Positions 1-9,799 are shown, counted from the stretch's first letter. The stretch: 64,000 bases of DNA from Methylococcaceae bacterium UBA6146 (GCA_002422395.1 DIUY01000008.1:1-64000); one strand, 5' to 3'. Program-made: numbers and translations. The notes: generated by a model not told the origin, from the sequence alone.

Positions 1-77
1 TTAACTCTTACGCAGCCGTTGTCAATATCAATTTTTAAGTCGAGGCAAATTGAACCAACGCATCCTGCCCACTAAGC

Positions 78-1949
78 TTAAATTTTATGATATATATCAG
101 CCCCTTCCTCAAGAAACTGTCTGGATTTTTCATACATGCCCAGTTTTAAAGCTTCTTCCTCATCTTTAATGCCTTTGGCGGCTGCGTAATCGCGTACATC
201 CTGGCTTATTTTCATGGAACAGAAATGCGGGCCGCACATGGAACAGAAATGTGCGACTTTCGCGGATTCTTTAGGCAAGGTTTCATCATGGAATTCACGC
301 GCCTTTTCAGGATCAAGGCCAATATTAAATTGATCTTCCCAGCGGAATTCAAAACGCGCTTTGGACATGGCGTTGTCACGCGCCTGTGCGCCGGGATGGC
401 CTTTTGCCAGGTCTGCGGCGTGGGCAGCAATCTTGTAAGTCACGATGCCTTCACGGACATCCTGCTTATTTGGTAAGCCTAAATGTTCTTTCTGCGTAAC
501 GTAGCACAGCATGGCGCAACCGTACCAGCCGATATTTGCTGCGCCTATTGCTGAGGTAATGTGATCGTAACCGGGGGCAATATCGGTGGTCAGCGGCCCC
601 AAGGTATAGAAAGGCGCTTCGCCACATTCTTCCAGCTGTTTCTCCATGTTGACCTTAATCATGTGTAAAGGTACATGCCCAGGGCCTTCAATCATGGTTT
701 GCACATCGTGTTTCCAGGCAATTTTGGTCAGTTCGCCCAGCGTTTCCAGCTCACCAAATTGCGCGGCGTCATTGGCATCATAAATTGAGCCAGGACGCAA
801 GCCATCTCCTAATGAAAAGGATACGTCGTAGGCTTTCATGATTTCGCAGATTTCTTCAAAATGCGTATACAGGAAGCTTTCTGTGTGATGTGCCAGACAC
901 CATTTGGCCATGATGGAACCACCGCGCGAAACGATGCCGGTCATGCGTTTTGCAGTCAAGGGGACATGGTGCAGACGCACACCCGCATGGATGGTAAAGT
1001 AATCAACGCCCTGCTCGGCCTGTTCGATTAAGGTGTCGCGGAAAATTTCCCAGGTCAGGTCTTCAGCTTTGCCATTCACCTTTTCCAGCGCCTGATAAAT
1101 AGGCACGGTACCGATTGGCACGGGGGAATTGCGTAAAATCCATTCACGGGTTTCATGGATGTTTTTACCGGTGGATAAATCCATGATGGTATCGCCGCCC
1201 CAGCGTATGCCCCAGAGCATTTTTTCCACTTCTTCATCAATCGATGAAGTGACGGCTGAATTGCCAAGATTACCATTGATTTTTACCAGAAAATTACGCC
1301 CGATAATCATCGGTTCCAATTCCGGGTGATTGATATTGGCAGGAATAATGGCGCGGCCTCTGGCTACTTCGTCGCGAACAAATTCAGGGGTGATAACAGC
1401 AGGAATTGAGGCGCCAAACGAGTCGCCCGGATGCTGATCTTTCCATAATTCGCGCATTTCCTCCATTTTCTGGTTTTCACGAATGGCGATAAATTCCATT
1501 TCCGGGGTGATGATGCCTTTTCTGGCATAATGCATTTGCGAAACATTAGCACCCGCTTTGGCGCGACGCGGTTTGCGGATATGTTCAAAACGCAGGTCTG
1601 CTGTGGCTGGATCTGCCAGGCTTTGTTTGCCGAATTCAGAGCTTGGACCTGCCAATTCCTCGGTGTCGTTGCGTTCTATAATCCAGGCGCCGCGTACTGA
1701 GCCCAAGCCTTTCTTTAAATCGACTTCTACATTCGGATCAGTATATACACCTGAAGTATCATACACATAGATTGGCGGATTTTTTTCTGCCCCAAAGTGG
1801 ACAGGCGTGTCGGACAAGGTAATTTTACGCATAGGCACTTGAATGTCGGGGCGGCTGCCTTGTACATAAATTTTTTCCGATGCAGGGTAGGAATCGATTT
1901 TTACACTACTGGAATTCGAAGGGGACACTTCTTTAGGCATAGCACTCAT
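78..1949 (-). CDS. thiC: Phosphomethylpyrimidine synthase ThiC
   Basis: ThiC converts aminoimidazole ribotide to hydroxymethylpyrimidine phosphate in cytosolic thiamine synthesis, using a 4Fe-4S cluster and S-adenosylmethionine. The 623-residue product is full length for the family. The cluster ligands are seen near the C terminus as C-S-M-C-G-P-H-F-C (about residues 569-577), after a complete ThiC barrel and an N-terminal ThiC-associated domain. It is transcribed alone here, behind a TPP riboswitch (1993-2080), so thiamine pyrophosphate should repress it. The start is ATG at 1949; a second Met three codons downstream is a possible alternative, and the ribosome site (GAGATG) is weak. Confidence 0.97.
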   Translation of the reverse strand: MSAMPKEVSPSNSSSVKIDSYPASEKIYVQGSRPDIQVPMRKITLSDTPVHFGAEKNPPIYVYDTSGVYTDPNVEVDLKKGLGSVRGAWIIERNDTEELAGPSSEFGKQSLADPATADLRFEHIRKPRRAKAGANVSQMHYARKGIITPEMEFIAIRENQKMEEMRELWKDQHPGDSFGASIPAVITPEFVRDEVARGRAIIPANINHPELEPMIIGRNFLVKINGNLGNSAVTSSIDEEVEKMLWGIRWGGDTIMDLSTGKNIHETREWILRNSPVPIGTVPIYQALEKVNGKAEDLTWEIFRDTLIEQAEQGVDYFTIHAGVRLHHVPLTAKRMTGIVSRGGSIMAKWCLAHHTESFLYTHFEEICEIMKAYDVSFSLGDGLRPGSIYDANDAAQFGELETLGELTKIAWKHDVQTMIEGPGHVPLHMIKVNMEKQLEECGEAPFYTLGPLTTDIAPGYDHITSAIGAANIGWYGCAMLCYVTQKEHLGLPNKQDVREGIVTYKIAAHAADLAKGHPGAQARDNAMSKARFEFRWEDQFNIGLDPEKAREFHDETLPKESAKVAHFCSMCGPHFCSMKISQDVRDYAAAKGIKDEEEALKLGMYEKSRQFLEEGADIYHKI

Positions 1950-1992
1950 GTTTCATCTCTATCAATAAAAACAACAAAGCGCAGGGAAGTCA

Positions 1993-2080
1993 GGGCTTTC
2001 CTACGCCGGTATTAACCGGAGTCAGGTTCAAAGGGTTTATCTCAGCCTCACTATGCTTACATGAAGCACCCCTAGCCTTT
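1993..2080 (-). promoter_or_regulatory. TPP riboswitch (thi box)
   Basis: Read on the minus strand, the leader of thiC contains the conserved TPP aptamer blocks in order: GGGGTGC, CTGAGA, ACCCTTTGAACCTGA and GGTTAATACCGGCGTAGG. The outer stem can be closed by GGCT (about 2074-2077) with AGCC (about 1994-1997). The aptamer ends about 45 nt upstream of the thiC start, which is compatible with control of translation initiation. The class is known to switch off thiamine genes when thiamine pyrophosphate binds. Confidence 0.95.
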
Positions 2081-2318
2081 ACGGATGTGTTCCTAAGGTA
2101 AAGGAAAACAGAACAGATTGCAAGCCCATAGCTGAATAACGAAAAACATAAAAAATAATAAAATACAATTAGTTATAAACAAAACATGACAACAATTGAA
2201 TTCAATGAGGCATTTCTAGTGCTTTTTTATTAATGGCAAAAAACAAAAAATGCTAAACTAGCGGGCTTTTCGTCACACTTTTTTAAAAAATTAAAAACAC
2301 TTTGCTCTGTGAGGTTTT
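2081..2318. other. Divergent AT-rich intergenic region
   Basis: This is the remainder of the 369-bp gap between thiC (minus) and the glycosyltransferase gene (plus). It is strongly AT-rich and must hold the two divergent promoters. I see no convincing -35/-10 pair, no small coding frame with a ribosome site and no repeat. Confidence 0.5.
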
Positions 2319-3047
2319 GTGAAAATATCTGTTGTTGTCCCTGTTCATAATGAAGCAGACAATATCATCCCCCTAATTAACGAAATCGTTGATGCCATGG
2401 CTGTGGCGGAACAGTATGAAATCATTTATGTTGACGATGGCAGCAGCGACGCTACCGAAACCATCTTACAACAAGCGCTCCAGCACGTTAAAAACCTTAG
2501 GGTAATCAAACATCAGCATAGTTATGGACAAAGCACGGCGATATACACCGGAATAAAAGCCTCGCGTTACCCTTGGATTGCAACATTAGATGGGGATGGA
2601 CAAAACGACCCATCGGATATTCCTAGCTTATATAATATGTTGATTGAAAAACAAAAGACCACACCTAACTTATGGATGGTTGCAGGATGGCGTGACAAGC
2701 GCCATGATTCACATTGGCGCTTGCTTTCATCAAAGGTAGCCAATACTGTCCGCTCTTCCTTGTTAGGCGACAACACACCGGATACAGGCTGCGGTTTAAA
2801 AATATTTTCTAGGGAGGGGTTTCTTAGCCTCCCCTATTTCGATCATATGCACCGTTTTTTGCCTGCGTTAGTGTTGAGGGCGGGTGGACAAGTCATTTCC
2901 GAACCAGTCAATCATCGCGCTAGAACTCGCGGACAATCAAAATATGGCACATTAGACAGGCTATGGGCAGGAGTTACTGATTTATTAGGCGTGATATGGT
3001 TACAAAAACGCGCAAGAATTGTAGAGGCTAAAGAACTTGAACATTGA
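2319..3047 (+). CDS. Family 2 glycosyltransferase, polyprenyl-phosphate type
   Basis: The 242-residue protein is a single GT-A domain of glycosyltransferase family 2, closest in style to dolichyl/undecaprenyl-phosphate sugar transferases. Visible motifs are V-V-P-V-H-N-E-A near residue 5, Y-V-D-D-G-S-S-D near residue 40 and T-L-D-G-D-G-Q-N-D near residue 90. Unlike ArnC or GtrB it has no C-terminal membrane hairpin. The start is GTG at 2319 with GAGG just upstream. The next gene overlaps it by 11 nt, so the two are probably co-translated, and together they suggest modification of a lipid carrier or lipid A. The donor sugar cannot be read from the sequence. Confidence 0.85.
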   Translation: MKISVVVPVHNEADNIIPLINEIVDAMAVAEQYEIIYVDDGSSDATETILQQALQHVKNLRVIKHQHSYGQSTAIYTGIKASRYPWIATLDGDGQNDPSDIPSLYNMLIEKQKTTPNLWMVAGWRDKRHDSHWRLLSSKVANTVRSSLLGDNTPDTGCGLKIFSREGFLSLPYFDHMHRFLPALVLRAGGQVISEPVNHRARTRGQSKYGTLDRLWAGVTDLLGVIWLQKRARIVEAKELEH

Positions 3048-3321
3048 AAAAGAAACAATCTGGCTGATCGTAGGATTTATAGGACAAGCCTTATTTTCCG
3101 CGCGATTTATCGTGCAATGGCTAAAAAGCGAGCGTGAAAAGAAAAGTGTTTTTCCAATTGCGTTTTGGTATTTCAGTATTGCCGGAGGCATCACCCTGTT
3201 AACTTACGCCATTTACCGGCAAGATCCCGTTTTTATCGTCGGCCAATTAAGTGGGCTGTTTATTTATTTTCGTAACCTGTACTTTGTTGTCTACGAACGA
3301 AAAATATCACGCGCCGACTAA
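3037..3321 (+). CDS. LAB_N-domain small membrane protein
   Basis: The 94-residue protein matches the lipid-A-disaccharide synthase N-terminal (LAB_N) family of small inner-membrane proteins. It has three hydrophobic segments (about residues 7-24, 42-60 and 68-86) and the characteristic Q-A-L-F-S-A-R-F-I-V-Q-W-L stretch, followed by a cluster K-S-E-R-E-K-K-S. Translation appears to begin at TTG 3037 inside the preceding glycosyltransferase gene. LAB_N proteins are often found beside family 2 glycosyltransferases and ArnT-like enzymes; a transport or flipping role is a guess, and no ArnT-like partner follows here. Confidence 0.8.
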   Translation: MNIEKETIWLIVGFIGQALFSARFIVQWLKSEREKKSVFPIAFWYFSIAGGITLLTYAIYRQDPVFIVGQLSGLFIYFRNLYFVVYERKISRAD

Positions 3322-3466
3322 TCAAAAAACACTATGACTGCCGGATAAAAGGCGGGGAAATAATTTTCGGCCACCCTTATGAACCTTATCTAACCGTTTG
3401 ACAAACCTATATTTTCCGTCATTCTTAGCTTCATTTTATAGGGTGTTTTAATTGGCCCATAGCGCC

Positions 3467-4810
3467 TTAATGCGTATAACGCGCCAACAATCCCTTATCG
3501 TTATGGATTTGCGGCAATGGTATCTTCACTTCATAACCGCCTCCCGCAGCCACTTGCATCACATTGCCATATTTGTCTTCCATAGATTCAACGGTAATGT
3601 CCCGGTTACCTTCGGGCAGAATCAACTCCAGCTTGTCACCCACTGAAAACTTGTTTTTGACATCAATCATGGCAAGTCCGGTTGCCGCATCATAACTTTT
3701 AATTTCACCGCAAAACTGTTGTTGGTGGCTTTTGGAATAGCCGGTAATATAATTTTGCTGCTCATGCGTGTGGTGGCGTTGATAAAACCCATCGGTATAG
3801 CCACGATTAGCCAAGTTTTCCAGGACGCCGATCAATTCAGGCCGAAACGGATGCCCTGCGAGGGCATCATCAATTGCTTGGCGGTAAGTTTGGGCCGTGC
3901 GTGCGACGTAATAATGGGATTTAGTGCGGCCTTCGATTTTAAGGCTGTCCACACCGATTTCCACTAGCCGTTGGACATGTTCAACGGCACGCAAGTCTTT
4001 GGAGTTCATAATATATGTACCATTTTCATCCTCCATAACCGGCAGCAATTCACCTTTACGGCCCTCTTCTTCCAGAAAATAGATATTGTCCGCCAACGGA
4101 TGCCTTTGGGCGCCGCCACAACTTGCGGCACTGATGTCTTCCATTGCCAATACACTACCGGCAACTACAGTATCGCCTTCAGCATTTTCTTCGGCGGGCA
4201 CAGTGTCGTATTTCCAACGGCAAGAATTGGTGCAAGTGCCTTGATTGGGGTCACGGTGATTAAAATAGCCGGACAGCAAACAACGTCCTGAATAAGCAAT
4301 GCACAATGCGCCATGGACAAACACTTCCAATTCCGTATCGGGGCATTGCTGGCGAATTTCGGCAATCTCATCTAGCGATAATTCACGCGATAAAATAACC
4401 CGCTCAACGCCTATGCTTTGCCAAAATTTGACCGCAGCATAATTGACAGTATTAGCTTGCACAGATAAGTGTATGGGCATATCGGGCCAAGCTTCGCGCG
4501 TCATCATAATCAGTCCGGGATCGGCCATAATCAACGCATCAGGCTGCATAGCGATAATCGGCGCAATGTCCTTCATGAACGTTTTAATTTTGGCATTATG
4601 GGGAATGACGTTAGCTGCCAAAAAAAACTTTTTACCCAATTGATTGGCTTCCGCAATACCTTTTGCCAAGTTTTCGGCGAGGAAATCATTATTTCGCACC
4701 CGCAAACTGTATCGGGGTTGGCCGGCATAAACGGCATCCGCCCCAAAGGCAAACGCATAACGCATATTTTTAATAGTGCCTGCCGGGGAAAGAAGCTCAA
4801 TATGTTTCAT
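3467..4810 (-). CDS. trhP: tRNA hydroxylation protein TrhP (peptidase U32 family, YegQ)
   Basis: This 447-residue protein belongs to the U32 family and matches YegQ/TrhP (about 450 residues in E. coli). In E. coli TrhP takes part in prephenate-dependent hydroxylation of uridine 34 in some tRNAs. The N terminus E-L-L-S-P-A-G-T and the A-D-A-V-Y-A-G segment are typical. A run of cysteines around residues 168-195 (C-I-A-Y-S-G-R-C, then C-T-N-S-C) fits the family's iron-sulphur site. The gene converges on the LAB_N gene. The proteolytic name of the family is historical; the RNA-modification role is inferred from the homologue. Confidence 0.88.
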   Translation of the reverse strand: MKHIELLSPAGTIKNMRYAFAFGADAVYAGQPRYSLRVRNNDFLAENLAKGIAEANQLGKKFFLAANVIPHNAKIKTFMKDIAPIIAMQPDALIMADPGLIMMTREAWPDMPIHLSVQANTVNYAAVKFWQSIGVERVILSRELSLDEIAEIRQQCPDTELEVFVHGALCIAYSGRCLLSGYFNHRDPNQGTCTNSCRWKYDTVPAEENAEGDTVVAGSVLAMEDISAASCGGAQRHPLADNIYFLEEEGRKGELLPVMEDENGTYIMNSKDLRAVEHVQRLVEIGVDSLKIEGRTKSHYYVARTAQTYRQAIDDALAGHPFRPELIGVLENLANRGYTDGFYQRHHTHEQQNYITGYSKSHQQQFCGEIKSYDAATGLAMIDVKNKFSVGDKLELILPEGNRDITVESMEDKYGNVMQVAAGGGYEVKIPLPQIHNDKGLLARYTH

Positions 4811-4988
4811 GATGACAATAATTAAAAAGTTTTCTTAGAATGCGTCCAATCTGCCTTGACACTGCTGGGCTATAACGGTTGTCCGCCGTTGATAACAGCA
4901 ACAGTATTGAGCAATCCCTTACATTTAAGTGACAAGCGCGGTCATCGCTCAAGCTAAAAGTTTTTCAGTACGGATTTAAAAAGAAACC

Positions 4989-5022
4989 GCCCCCCTTCTT
5001 TCTTTTTACTAAATAGGGGGGC
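4989..5022 (-). terminator. Terminator-like hairpin downstream of purA
   Basis: Seven-base arms GCCCCCC (4989-4995) and GGGGGGC (5016-5022) flank a 20-nt A/T-rich loop. On the minus strand the hairpin is followed by GGTTTCTTTTT. It lies 32 nt past the purA stop codon. The stem is GC-rich but the loop is long. Confidence 0.6.
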
Positions 5023-5053
5023 ATGATTTATGACGTCAACAAGCAATCACGCC

Positions 5054-6346
5054 TTATGCGAAAGGATTTTCCAAAACGATTGTTTCGTCACGATCTGGGC
5101 CTGTGGACAAAATCGTCACCTTAATTCCAACCAGCTCCTCAATACGTTTAATATAAGCTTTAGCATTTTCAGGCAATGTAGCAAAATCAGTGGCGCCGGC
5201 GGTTATTCCCGTCCAACCCGGCATTTCCTCAATAATCGCGTGGCATTGCTCATATCGGTCTGCGCCTAGCGGTGCAGTTTCTGTGACTGAACCGTTCAAT
5301 CTATAAGCCGTACAGATGCCAACTTTATCAAGACCGTCCAATACATCCAGTTTGGTCAAACAAATCCCGCTTAAACTATTAAGCTTTGCGGATTTACGCA
5401 TTGCGACTGCGTCAAACCAGCCTGTGCGACGTTTGCGGCCAGTCGTTGCACCGTATTCGAATCCCTTGACACCAAGATGCTCTCCGTATGCGTCATGCAA
5501 CTCACTTGGGAACGGGCCATTACCTACACGAGTTGAATACGCTTTAGTAATCCCCAGCACATAATCGAAATCAAGCAGGCCGACACCACTGCCAGTTGCC
5601 GCGCCACCTACTGTGGTGCTAGATGAAGTGACATAAGGAAATGTGCCATGATCTATATCCAATAAAGCGCCTTGCGCACCTTCAAACAACACGTTGCTGC
5701 CAGATGCCTGATAGCGGTATAAGACCTCGCTCACATCACATAACATGGGTTTGACTTGTTCGCCCAAGGCCAGTGTCTCATCCAATGTTTGTTGATAGTC
5801 GACAGCCTCGGCATGATAATAATGGGTCAGCATAAAGTTATGGTAGTCAAGCAACTCTTTGAGCTTGTCGGCAAAACCTTGGGCATTGCAAAAATCGCCT
5901 GCACGCAAGCCACGACGCCCGGCTTTATCTTCGTAAGCAGGCCCAATGCCGCGTCCGGTCGTACCAATCGCCTTACTGCCACGGGCTTTTTCACGCGCTT
6001 GGTCAATAGCCACATGAACCGGCAAAATTAAGGTGCAGGCTTCGCTTATTAATAGCCGGTCTCTCACGGAAATACCCGCTTTTTCCAATAACCCAATTTC
6101 TTCCAGCAACGCTTTTGGTGATAAAACAACACCATTACCAATCATGCATTGCACACTATCTCTGAGTATTCCAGAAGGTATCAGATGCAAAACGGTTTTT
6201 TCACCTTTAATAACTAGCGTGTGCCCGGCATTGTGTCCGCCCTGAAAACGCACCACAGCCTGTGCTTGCTCAGTCAACAAATCAACCAGCTTACCTTTTC
6301 CCTCGTCACCCCATTGAGTGCCGATAACAATGACATTTTTTCCCAT
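5054..6346 (-). CDS. purA: Adenylosuccinate synthetase
   Basis: PurA joins IMP and aspartate, using GTP, to give adenylosuccinate, the first committed step from IMP to AMP in the cytosol. The 430-residue length is normal. The glycine-rich nucleotide loop G-D-E-G-K-G-K is at residues 13-19, the G-G-H-N-A-G-H-T segment around residue 36, and T-G-R-G-I-G-P-A-Y around 130. It lies 14 bp downstream of hisZ on the same strand. The hfq-hflX-hflK-hflC-(hisZ)-purA order is widely conserved in beta- and gammaproteobacteria. Confidence 0.97.
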   Translation of the reverse strand: MGKNVIVIGTQWGDEGKGKLVDLLTEQAQAVVRFQGGHNAGHTLVIKGEKTVLHLIPSGILRDSVQCMIGNGVVLSPKALLEEIGLLEKAGISVRDRLLISEACTLILPVHVAIDQAREKARGSKAIGTTGRGIGPAYEDKAGRRGLRAGDFCNAQGFADKLKELLDYHNFMLTHYYHAEAVDYQQTLDETLALGEQVKPMLCDVSEVLYRYQASGSNVLFEGAQGALLDIDHGTFPYVTSSSTTVGGAATGSGVGLLDFDYVLGITKAYSTRVGNGPFPSELHDAYGEHLGVKGFEYGATTGRKRRTGWFDAVAMRKSAKLNSLSGICLTKLDVLDGLDKVGICTAYRLNGSVTETAPLGADRYEQCHAIIEEMPGWTGITAGATDFATLPENAKAYIKRIEELVGIKVTILSTGPDRDETIVLENPFA

Positions 6347-6360
6347 AATAATTCCAAACG

Positions 6361-7572
6361 TTAATCTAGCGCTAAGGGCTTTACAACCCAGTGTTGTTGA
6401 TCTTGTTCTAAAACGGCGGTACAGCCCAATTCTTTTGCGCCACCGATTTGGCCTGGCAATTGCTGAATCACTGCCCGTTGCAGCGCCCGCAACTCTCTGA
6501 TTTTTTCATGTAGCGCGGCATCGTCAAGATACGGGGCAAAAATAAGCCCACGTTTTTCCGCCTGGAAAGATTGTTTGCCTAAAGAAGACAATACCTTCAA
6601 GTCCGCACTAAATCCTGTTGCAGGGCGTCCGCGGCCAAACACCGCACCAATATTGTCATAACGCCCGCCTCTTGCTATTTCCCGACCAACTGACGGCACA
6701 AACGCGGCAAACACAATCCCCGTGTGATAATGGTAGCCACGCAATTCAGCCAAATCAAAACTGATGGCCAGCGCAGGAAAATGTGCCGCCAGTTTTTCGG
6801 CAATTGCCATCAAATCGGCGAGCGCCTGCTTGACATCATCGTTAGCTTTGATAAATACCGAACGGGCTTGAGCCAATATGCTTTTGTCGCCATTGAGTTC
6901 CGGCAATTTCAGGAACATCCCTTTAAGTTCGTCGCTGAGCTCATAGCCCGCCATCAATTCTTTCAACTCTGGCTTTGCCTTACGCTGTAACACAGCGAAC
7001 AACTCGCTTTCCTGATCGACAGTCAAATTTGCCTGTGCAGACAAAGCCCGGTATATCCCAACGTGCCCCAAATCCAGATGGACATTTTGCAAACCCGTTA
7101 TCGCCAACATCTCCAGCATCAGGCAAATCACTTCCACATCACTTTCCTGACCGGCATGCCCATATAACTCCGCGCCTAATTGCATAGGGCTACGTGTTTT
7201 TTCTAAAGGGTCTCCGCGCGTATGTAAGACAGTGCCCACATAGCACAAGCGTGTTGGCGACTCGTTATTTAGATTGTGCGCATCTATCCTCGCAACCTGG
7301 GGCGTCATATCGGCTCTTACACCCAACATCTCACCACTAACCTGATCCGTCAGCTTAAAGGTTTGCAGCGCCAAATCATGGCCTGCCCCTGTCAATAAAG
7401 AATCGAGGAAATCGATGAATGGCGGGATAACTAAATCATAGCCCCAGCAAGCAAATAGCGTCAGTAATTTATTGCGCAAGCTTTCTAGATGTTGCGCCTC
7501 AGCCGGCAAAACTTCTTCTATGCCTTCAGGCAAAAGCCAGGAGTTTTTTTGTCGCATATATTGTGTGTCCAC
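6361..7572 (-). CDS. hisZ: ATP phosphoribosyltransferase regulatory subunit HisZ
   Basis: HisZ is a histidyl-tRNA-synthetase-like protein without tRNA-charging activity. It is required with the short form of HisG for the first step of histidine synthesis and carries the histidine feedback signal. The N terminus W-L-L-P-E-G-I-E-E-V-L-P is the family hallmark, and the class II synthetase-like fold is visible (R-A-D-M-T-P-Q-V-A-R near residue 90). A short HisG is present at 32894-33520, 25 kb away, which fits. The reading frame opens with GTG at 7572; ATG at 7557, preceded by GAGTGG, is an equally good start (398 residues). Confidence 0.93.
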   Translation of the reverse strand: MDTQYMRQKNSWLLPEGIEEVLPAEAQHLESLRNKLLTLFACWGYDLVIPPFIDFLDSLLTGAGHDLALQTFKLTDQVSGEMLGVRADMTPQVARIDAHNLNNESPTRLCYVGTVLHTRGDPLEKTRSPMQLGAELYGHAGQESDVEVICLMLEMLAITGLQNVHLDLGHVGIYRALSAQANLTVDQESELFAVLQRKAKPELKELMAGYELSDELKGMFLKLPELNGDKSILAQARSVFIKANDDVKQALADLMAIAEKLAAHFPALAISFDLAELRGYHYHTGIVFAAFVPSVGREIARGGRYDNIGAVFGRGRPATGFSADLKVLSSLGKQSFQAEKRGLIFAPYLDDAALHEKIRELRALQRAVIQQLPGQIGGAKELGCTAVLEQDQQHWVVKPLALD

Positions 7573-7578
7573 TCAAAC

Positions 7579-7605
7579 AAAACGCCCCGTCAAGCGGAGC
7601 GTTTT
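7579..7605 (-). terminator. Rho-independent terminator after hflC
   Basis: An 11-bp stem (AAAACGCTCCG with CGGGGCGTTTT, one T-G pair) closes a CTTGA loop and is followed by a short T run on the minus strand. It lies between the stop of hflC and the start of hisZ, so hisZ-purA may be partly insulated from the hfl transcript. Confidence 0.85.
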
Positions 7606-7636
7606 GGTGTTTCTTAAGGAATTGATGGGTAATAAC

Positions 7637-8503
7637 TTATTTCTGTTTCTTAAAATATTGAAAAAATTCAGAATCTGGGTCAAGCACCATCATATTTGAA
7701 TTGGAAAACGTCTTTTTGTACGCGTTCAAGCTGCGGTAAAAAGCAAAGAATTCGGCATCCCTGCCATAAGCTTGGGCATATATTTCGGATGACTTGGCAT
7801 CGCCTTCACCCCTGAGCTTTTCCGCATCACGATAGGCGTTCGCCAACATGACGACACGCTGCCTATCGGCATCGGCACGTATTTTTTCAGATGCCTCGGA
7901 ACCTTGCGAACGGAACTCGCGTGCAACCCGCTCGCGCTCAGCCTCCATCCGCCTAAAAACTGAAACGCTAACTTCTTCAGGCAAGTCAATACGCATCACT
8001 TGGACATCAAGGACTTCCATCCCTAAATTAGCGGCCACCGATTTGGAGTTTTCAATCAAAAGCTGGCGGATATCGCTGCGATCCGTTGAAACCAATTGTT
8101 TAATGTTACGCTTACTGAATTCACTGCGGAAAGCATCCTTGATAATCTGGTCTAGCCTCAAATTAGCCTGATCTATATCACCGGCAACCACCGTATAAAA
8201 TTTCGTCACATCACCAATGCGCCATTTGACAAAAGAATCAACGATGACATTTTTCTTTTCGGCAGTTAAGAACCGTTCTGGATTTGAGTCCATCGTTTGA
8301 ATACGTGCATCAAACAATTTTACATTATTGACCAGCGGCCATTTGAAGTGCAATCCAGGCTCATAATCACTTTTTACGATTTTACCCAAATAGAATTTAA
8401 TAGCCTTTTCGGTTTCATTAACTGTAAATACCGACGACATAAGCACCAAAAATAACCCTGCAACCGCTATGTAACCGATTGTTTTTACCATATTATTTTG
8501 CAT
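7637..8503 (-). CDS. hflC: Protease modulator HflC
   Basis: HflC is an SPFH/band-7 inner-membrane protein. With HflK it forms a large periplasm-facing cage around FtsH and modulates degradation of membrane proteins. The 288-residue product has one N-terminal membrane segment (about residues 8-26), then the band-7 domain starting V-N-E-T-E-K-A-I and an Ala/Glu-rich coiled coil (about 185-245). The gene begins two bases after the hflK stop, so translation is probably coupled. Confidence 0.95.
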   Translation of the reverse strand: MQNNMVKTIGYIAVAGLFLVLMSSVFTVNETEKAIKFYLGKIVKSDYEPGLHFKWPLVNNVKLFDARIQTMDSNPERFLTAEKKNVIVDSFVKWRIGDVTKFYTVVAGDIDQANLRLDQIIKDAFRSEFSKRNIKQLVSTDRSDIRQLLIENSKSVAANLGMEVLDVQVMRIDLPEEVSVSVFRRMEAERERVAREFRSQGSEASEKIRADADRQRVVMLANAYRDAEKLRGEGDAKSSEIYAQAYGRDAEFFAFYRSLNAYKKTFSNSNMMVLDPDSEFFQYFKKQK

Positions 8504-8505
8504 AA

Positions 8506-9732
8506 TTAACGCCCCCTTGCATCACGGCCACGACTTGAGGCACGGTCGATAACATGCTCATCCGCCACAACCGGATGATATTTGCTTTTTATCGTTTCAG
8601 CACTTTCTTGAGAGTCTTGAGAGTTGCCCACAGGCCGCTCAAGCATTTTTTCTTGTATTTTATCCAGCGGCAAGTAAAGCAAATTATTGCCACCCTTAAC
8701 ATCAATCATTACCGTGCTGGACTGGGCCAAAACTGCCTCCATCGATTCTATATACAGGCGTTTTCGGGTAATATCCGGTGCTTTGCTATATTCCGTATAC
8801 AATTGTGAAAAGCGGCTAGTTTCGCCTATCGCCTGGGCAATCACCTGTTCTTTATAACCTTCGGCCTCTTGCATTTTCCTGGCCGCCGCACCGCGTGCTT
8901 TAGGCACCACATCATTTGAATAAGCCTGCGCTTCATTGATTAAACGTTGCTCATCCTCGCGGGCCTTTATCGCATCGGCAAACGCATTTTGCACTTGCTC
9001 TGGCGGTTGCGCATCCTGAAGGTTAACGCTCGTAATTTGGATGCCTGAACGATAACTATCCATCACCTCCTGAATTTCTTTTTTAATTTGCGTGACAATT
9101 TCAGCACGCCCTTCTGTCAGCACGAAATCCATTTCACTGCTACCGACCACACCGCGTTGGGCGCTTTCGGTAACTTGCTTTAGGGTTGCCGCAGGGTCAA
9201 CCACATTGAATATAAAATCTTTAGCATCTTTTATCTGATATTGCACAGCTAGGCGAATATCCACATAATTTTCATCTTTGGTCAACATCAAAGCTTCTTT
9301 AGGCACCGATCCGACTAATTGCTCACTGCCCGCACTACGATAACCCACTTCAATAAAGCGCTGTTGTTTTACATTAACAATGGTGACTTGTTCAATAGGG
9401 GCGGGAATATGCCAGTGCAGGCCAGATTGGGTAATCCCGACATATTTGCCGAAGCGTGTTTCAACGCCGTGATTCCCCTCGTCAACGATATAGAAACCAC
9501 TAGCGGCCCATGCAATCGCGATTACACCGGCGGCAACCAATTGAAACAGTTTATGCCCAAAAAAATTGCTGGCATCTTGACCATCACCACGGCCGCCTTC
9601 ACCGCCACCAAAAATCTTAGCTAATTTCTCTTGCAATGAACGTATTGCTTCATCCAGGTCAGGAGGCCCTTTTTGGTCTCCGCGACCGCTCCAAGGGTCT
9701 TTCTTATCGCCACCAGGCTCATTCCACGACAT
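8506..9732 (-). CDS. hflK: FtsH protease activity modulator HflK
   Basis: HflK is the partner of HflC. The 408-residue protein begins with a Gly/Asp-rich cytoplasmic head (M-S-W-N-E-P-G-G-D-K-K-D-P-W), followed by a membrane segment at about residues 65-85. The SPFH domain comes next (from about 88, with the H-W-H-I-P-A-P-I-E stretch), then a helical coiled-coil region, and a hydrophilic tail rich in Arg and Ser. Length and order match the family. It lies downstream of hflX, separated by about 260 bp that include a 94-bp repeat element (9800-9893), which is unusual inside this normally tight operon. Confidence 0.95.
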   Translation of the reverse strand: MSWNEPGGDKKDPWSGRGDQKGPPDLDEAIRSLQEKLAKIFGGGEGGRGDGQDASNFFGHKLFQLVAAGVIAIAWAASGFYIVDEGNHGVETRFGKYVGITQSGLHWHIPAPIEQVTIVNVKQQRFIEVGYRSAGSEQLVGSVPKEALMLTKDENYVDIRLAVQYQIKDAKDFIFNVVDPAATLKQVTESAQRGVVGSSEMDFVLTEGRAEIVTQIKKEIQEVMDSYRSGIQITSVNLQDAQPPEQVQNAFADAIKAREDEQRLINEAQAYSNDVVPKARGAAARKMQEAEGYKEQVIAQAIGETSRFSQLYTEYSKAPDITRKRLYIESMEAVLAQSSTVMIDVKGGNNLLYLPLDKIQEKMLERPVGNSQDSQESAETIKSKYHPVVADEHVIDRASSRGRDARGR

Positions 9733-9799
9733 TACACTACTCCATATCGGATTATCTTGACTATCATTACGATACCCCGCAGGGCATTTTTAAATTTCT

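Noticed and set aside
1..77. End of a minus-strand gene at the left edge
   Set aside because: TTA at 1-3 could be a stop on the minus strand, but that frame is closed by another stop within about 30 bases, so no coding sequence can be supported.
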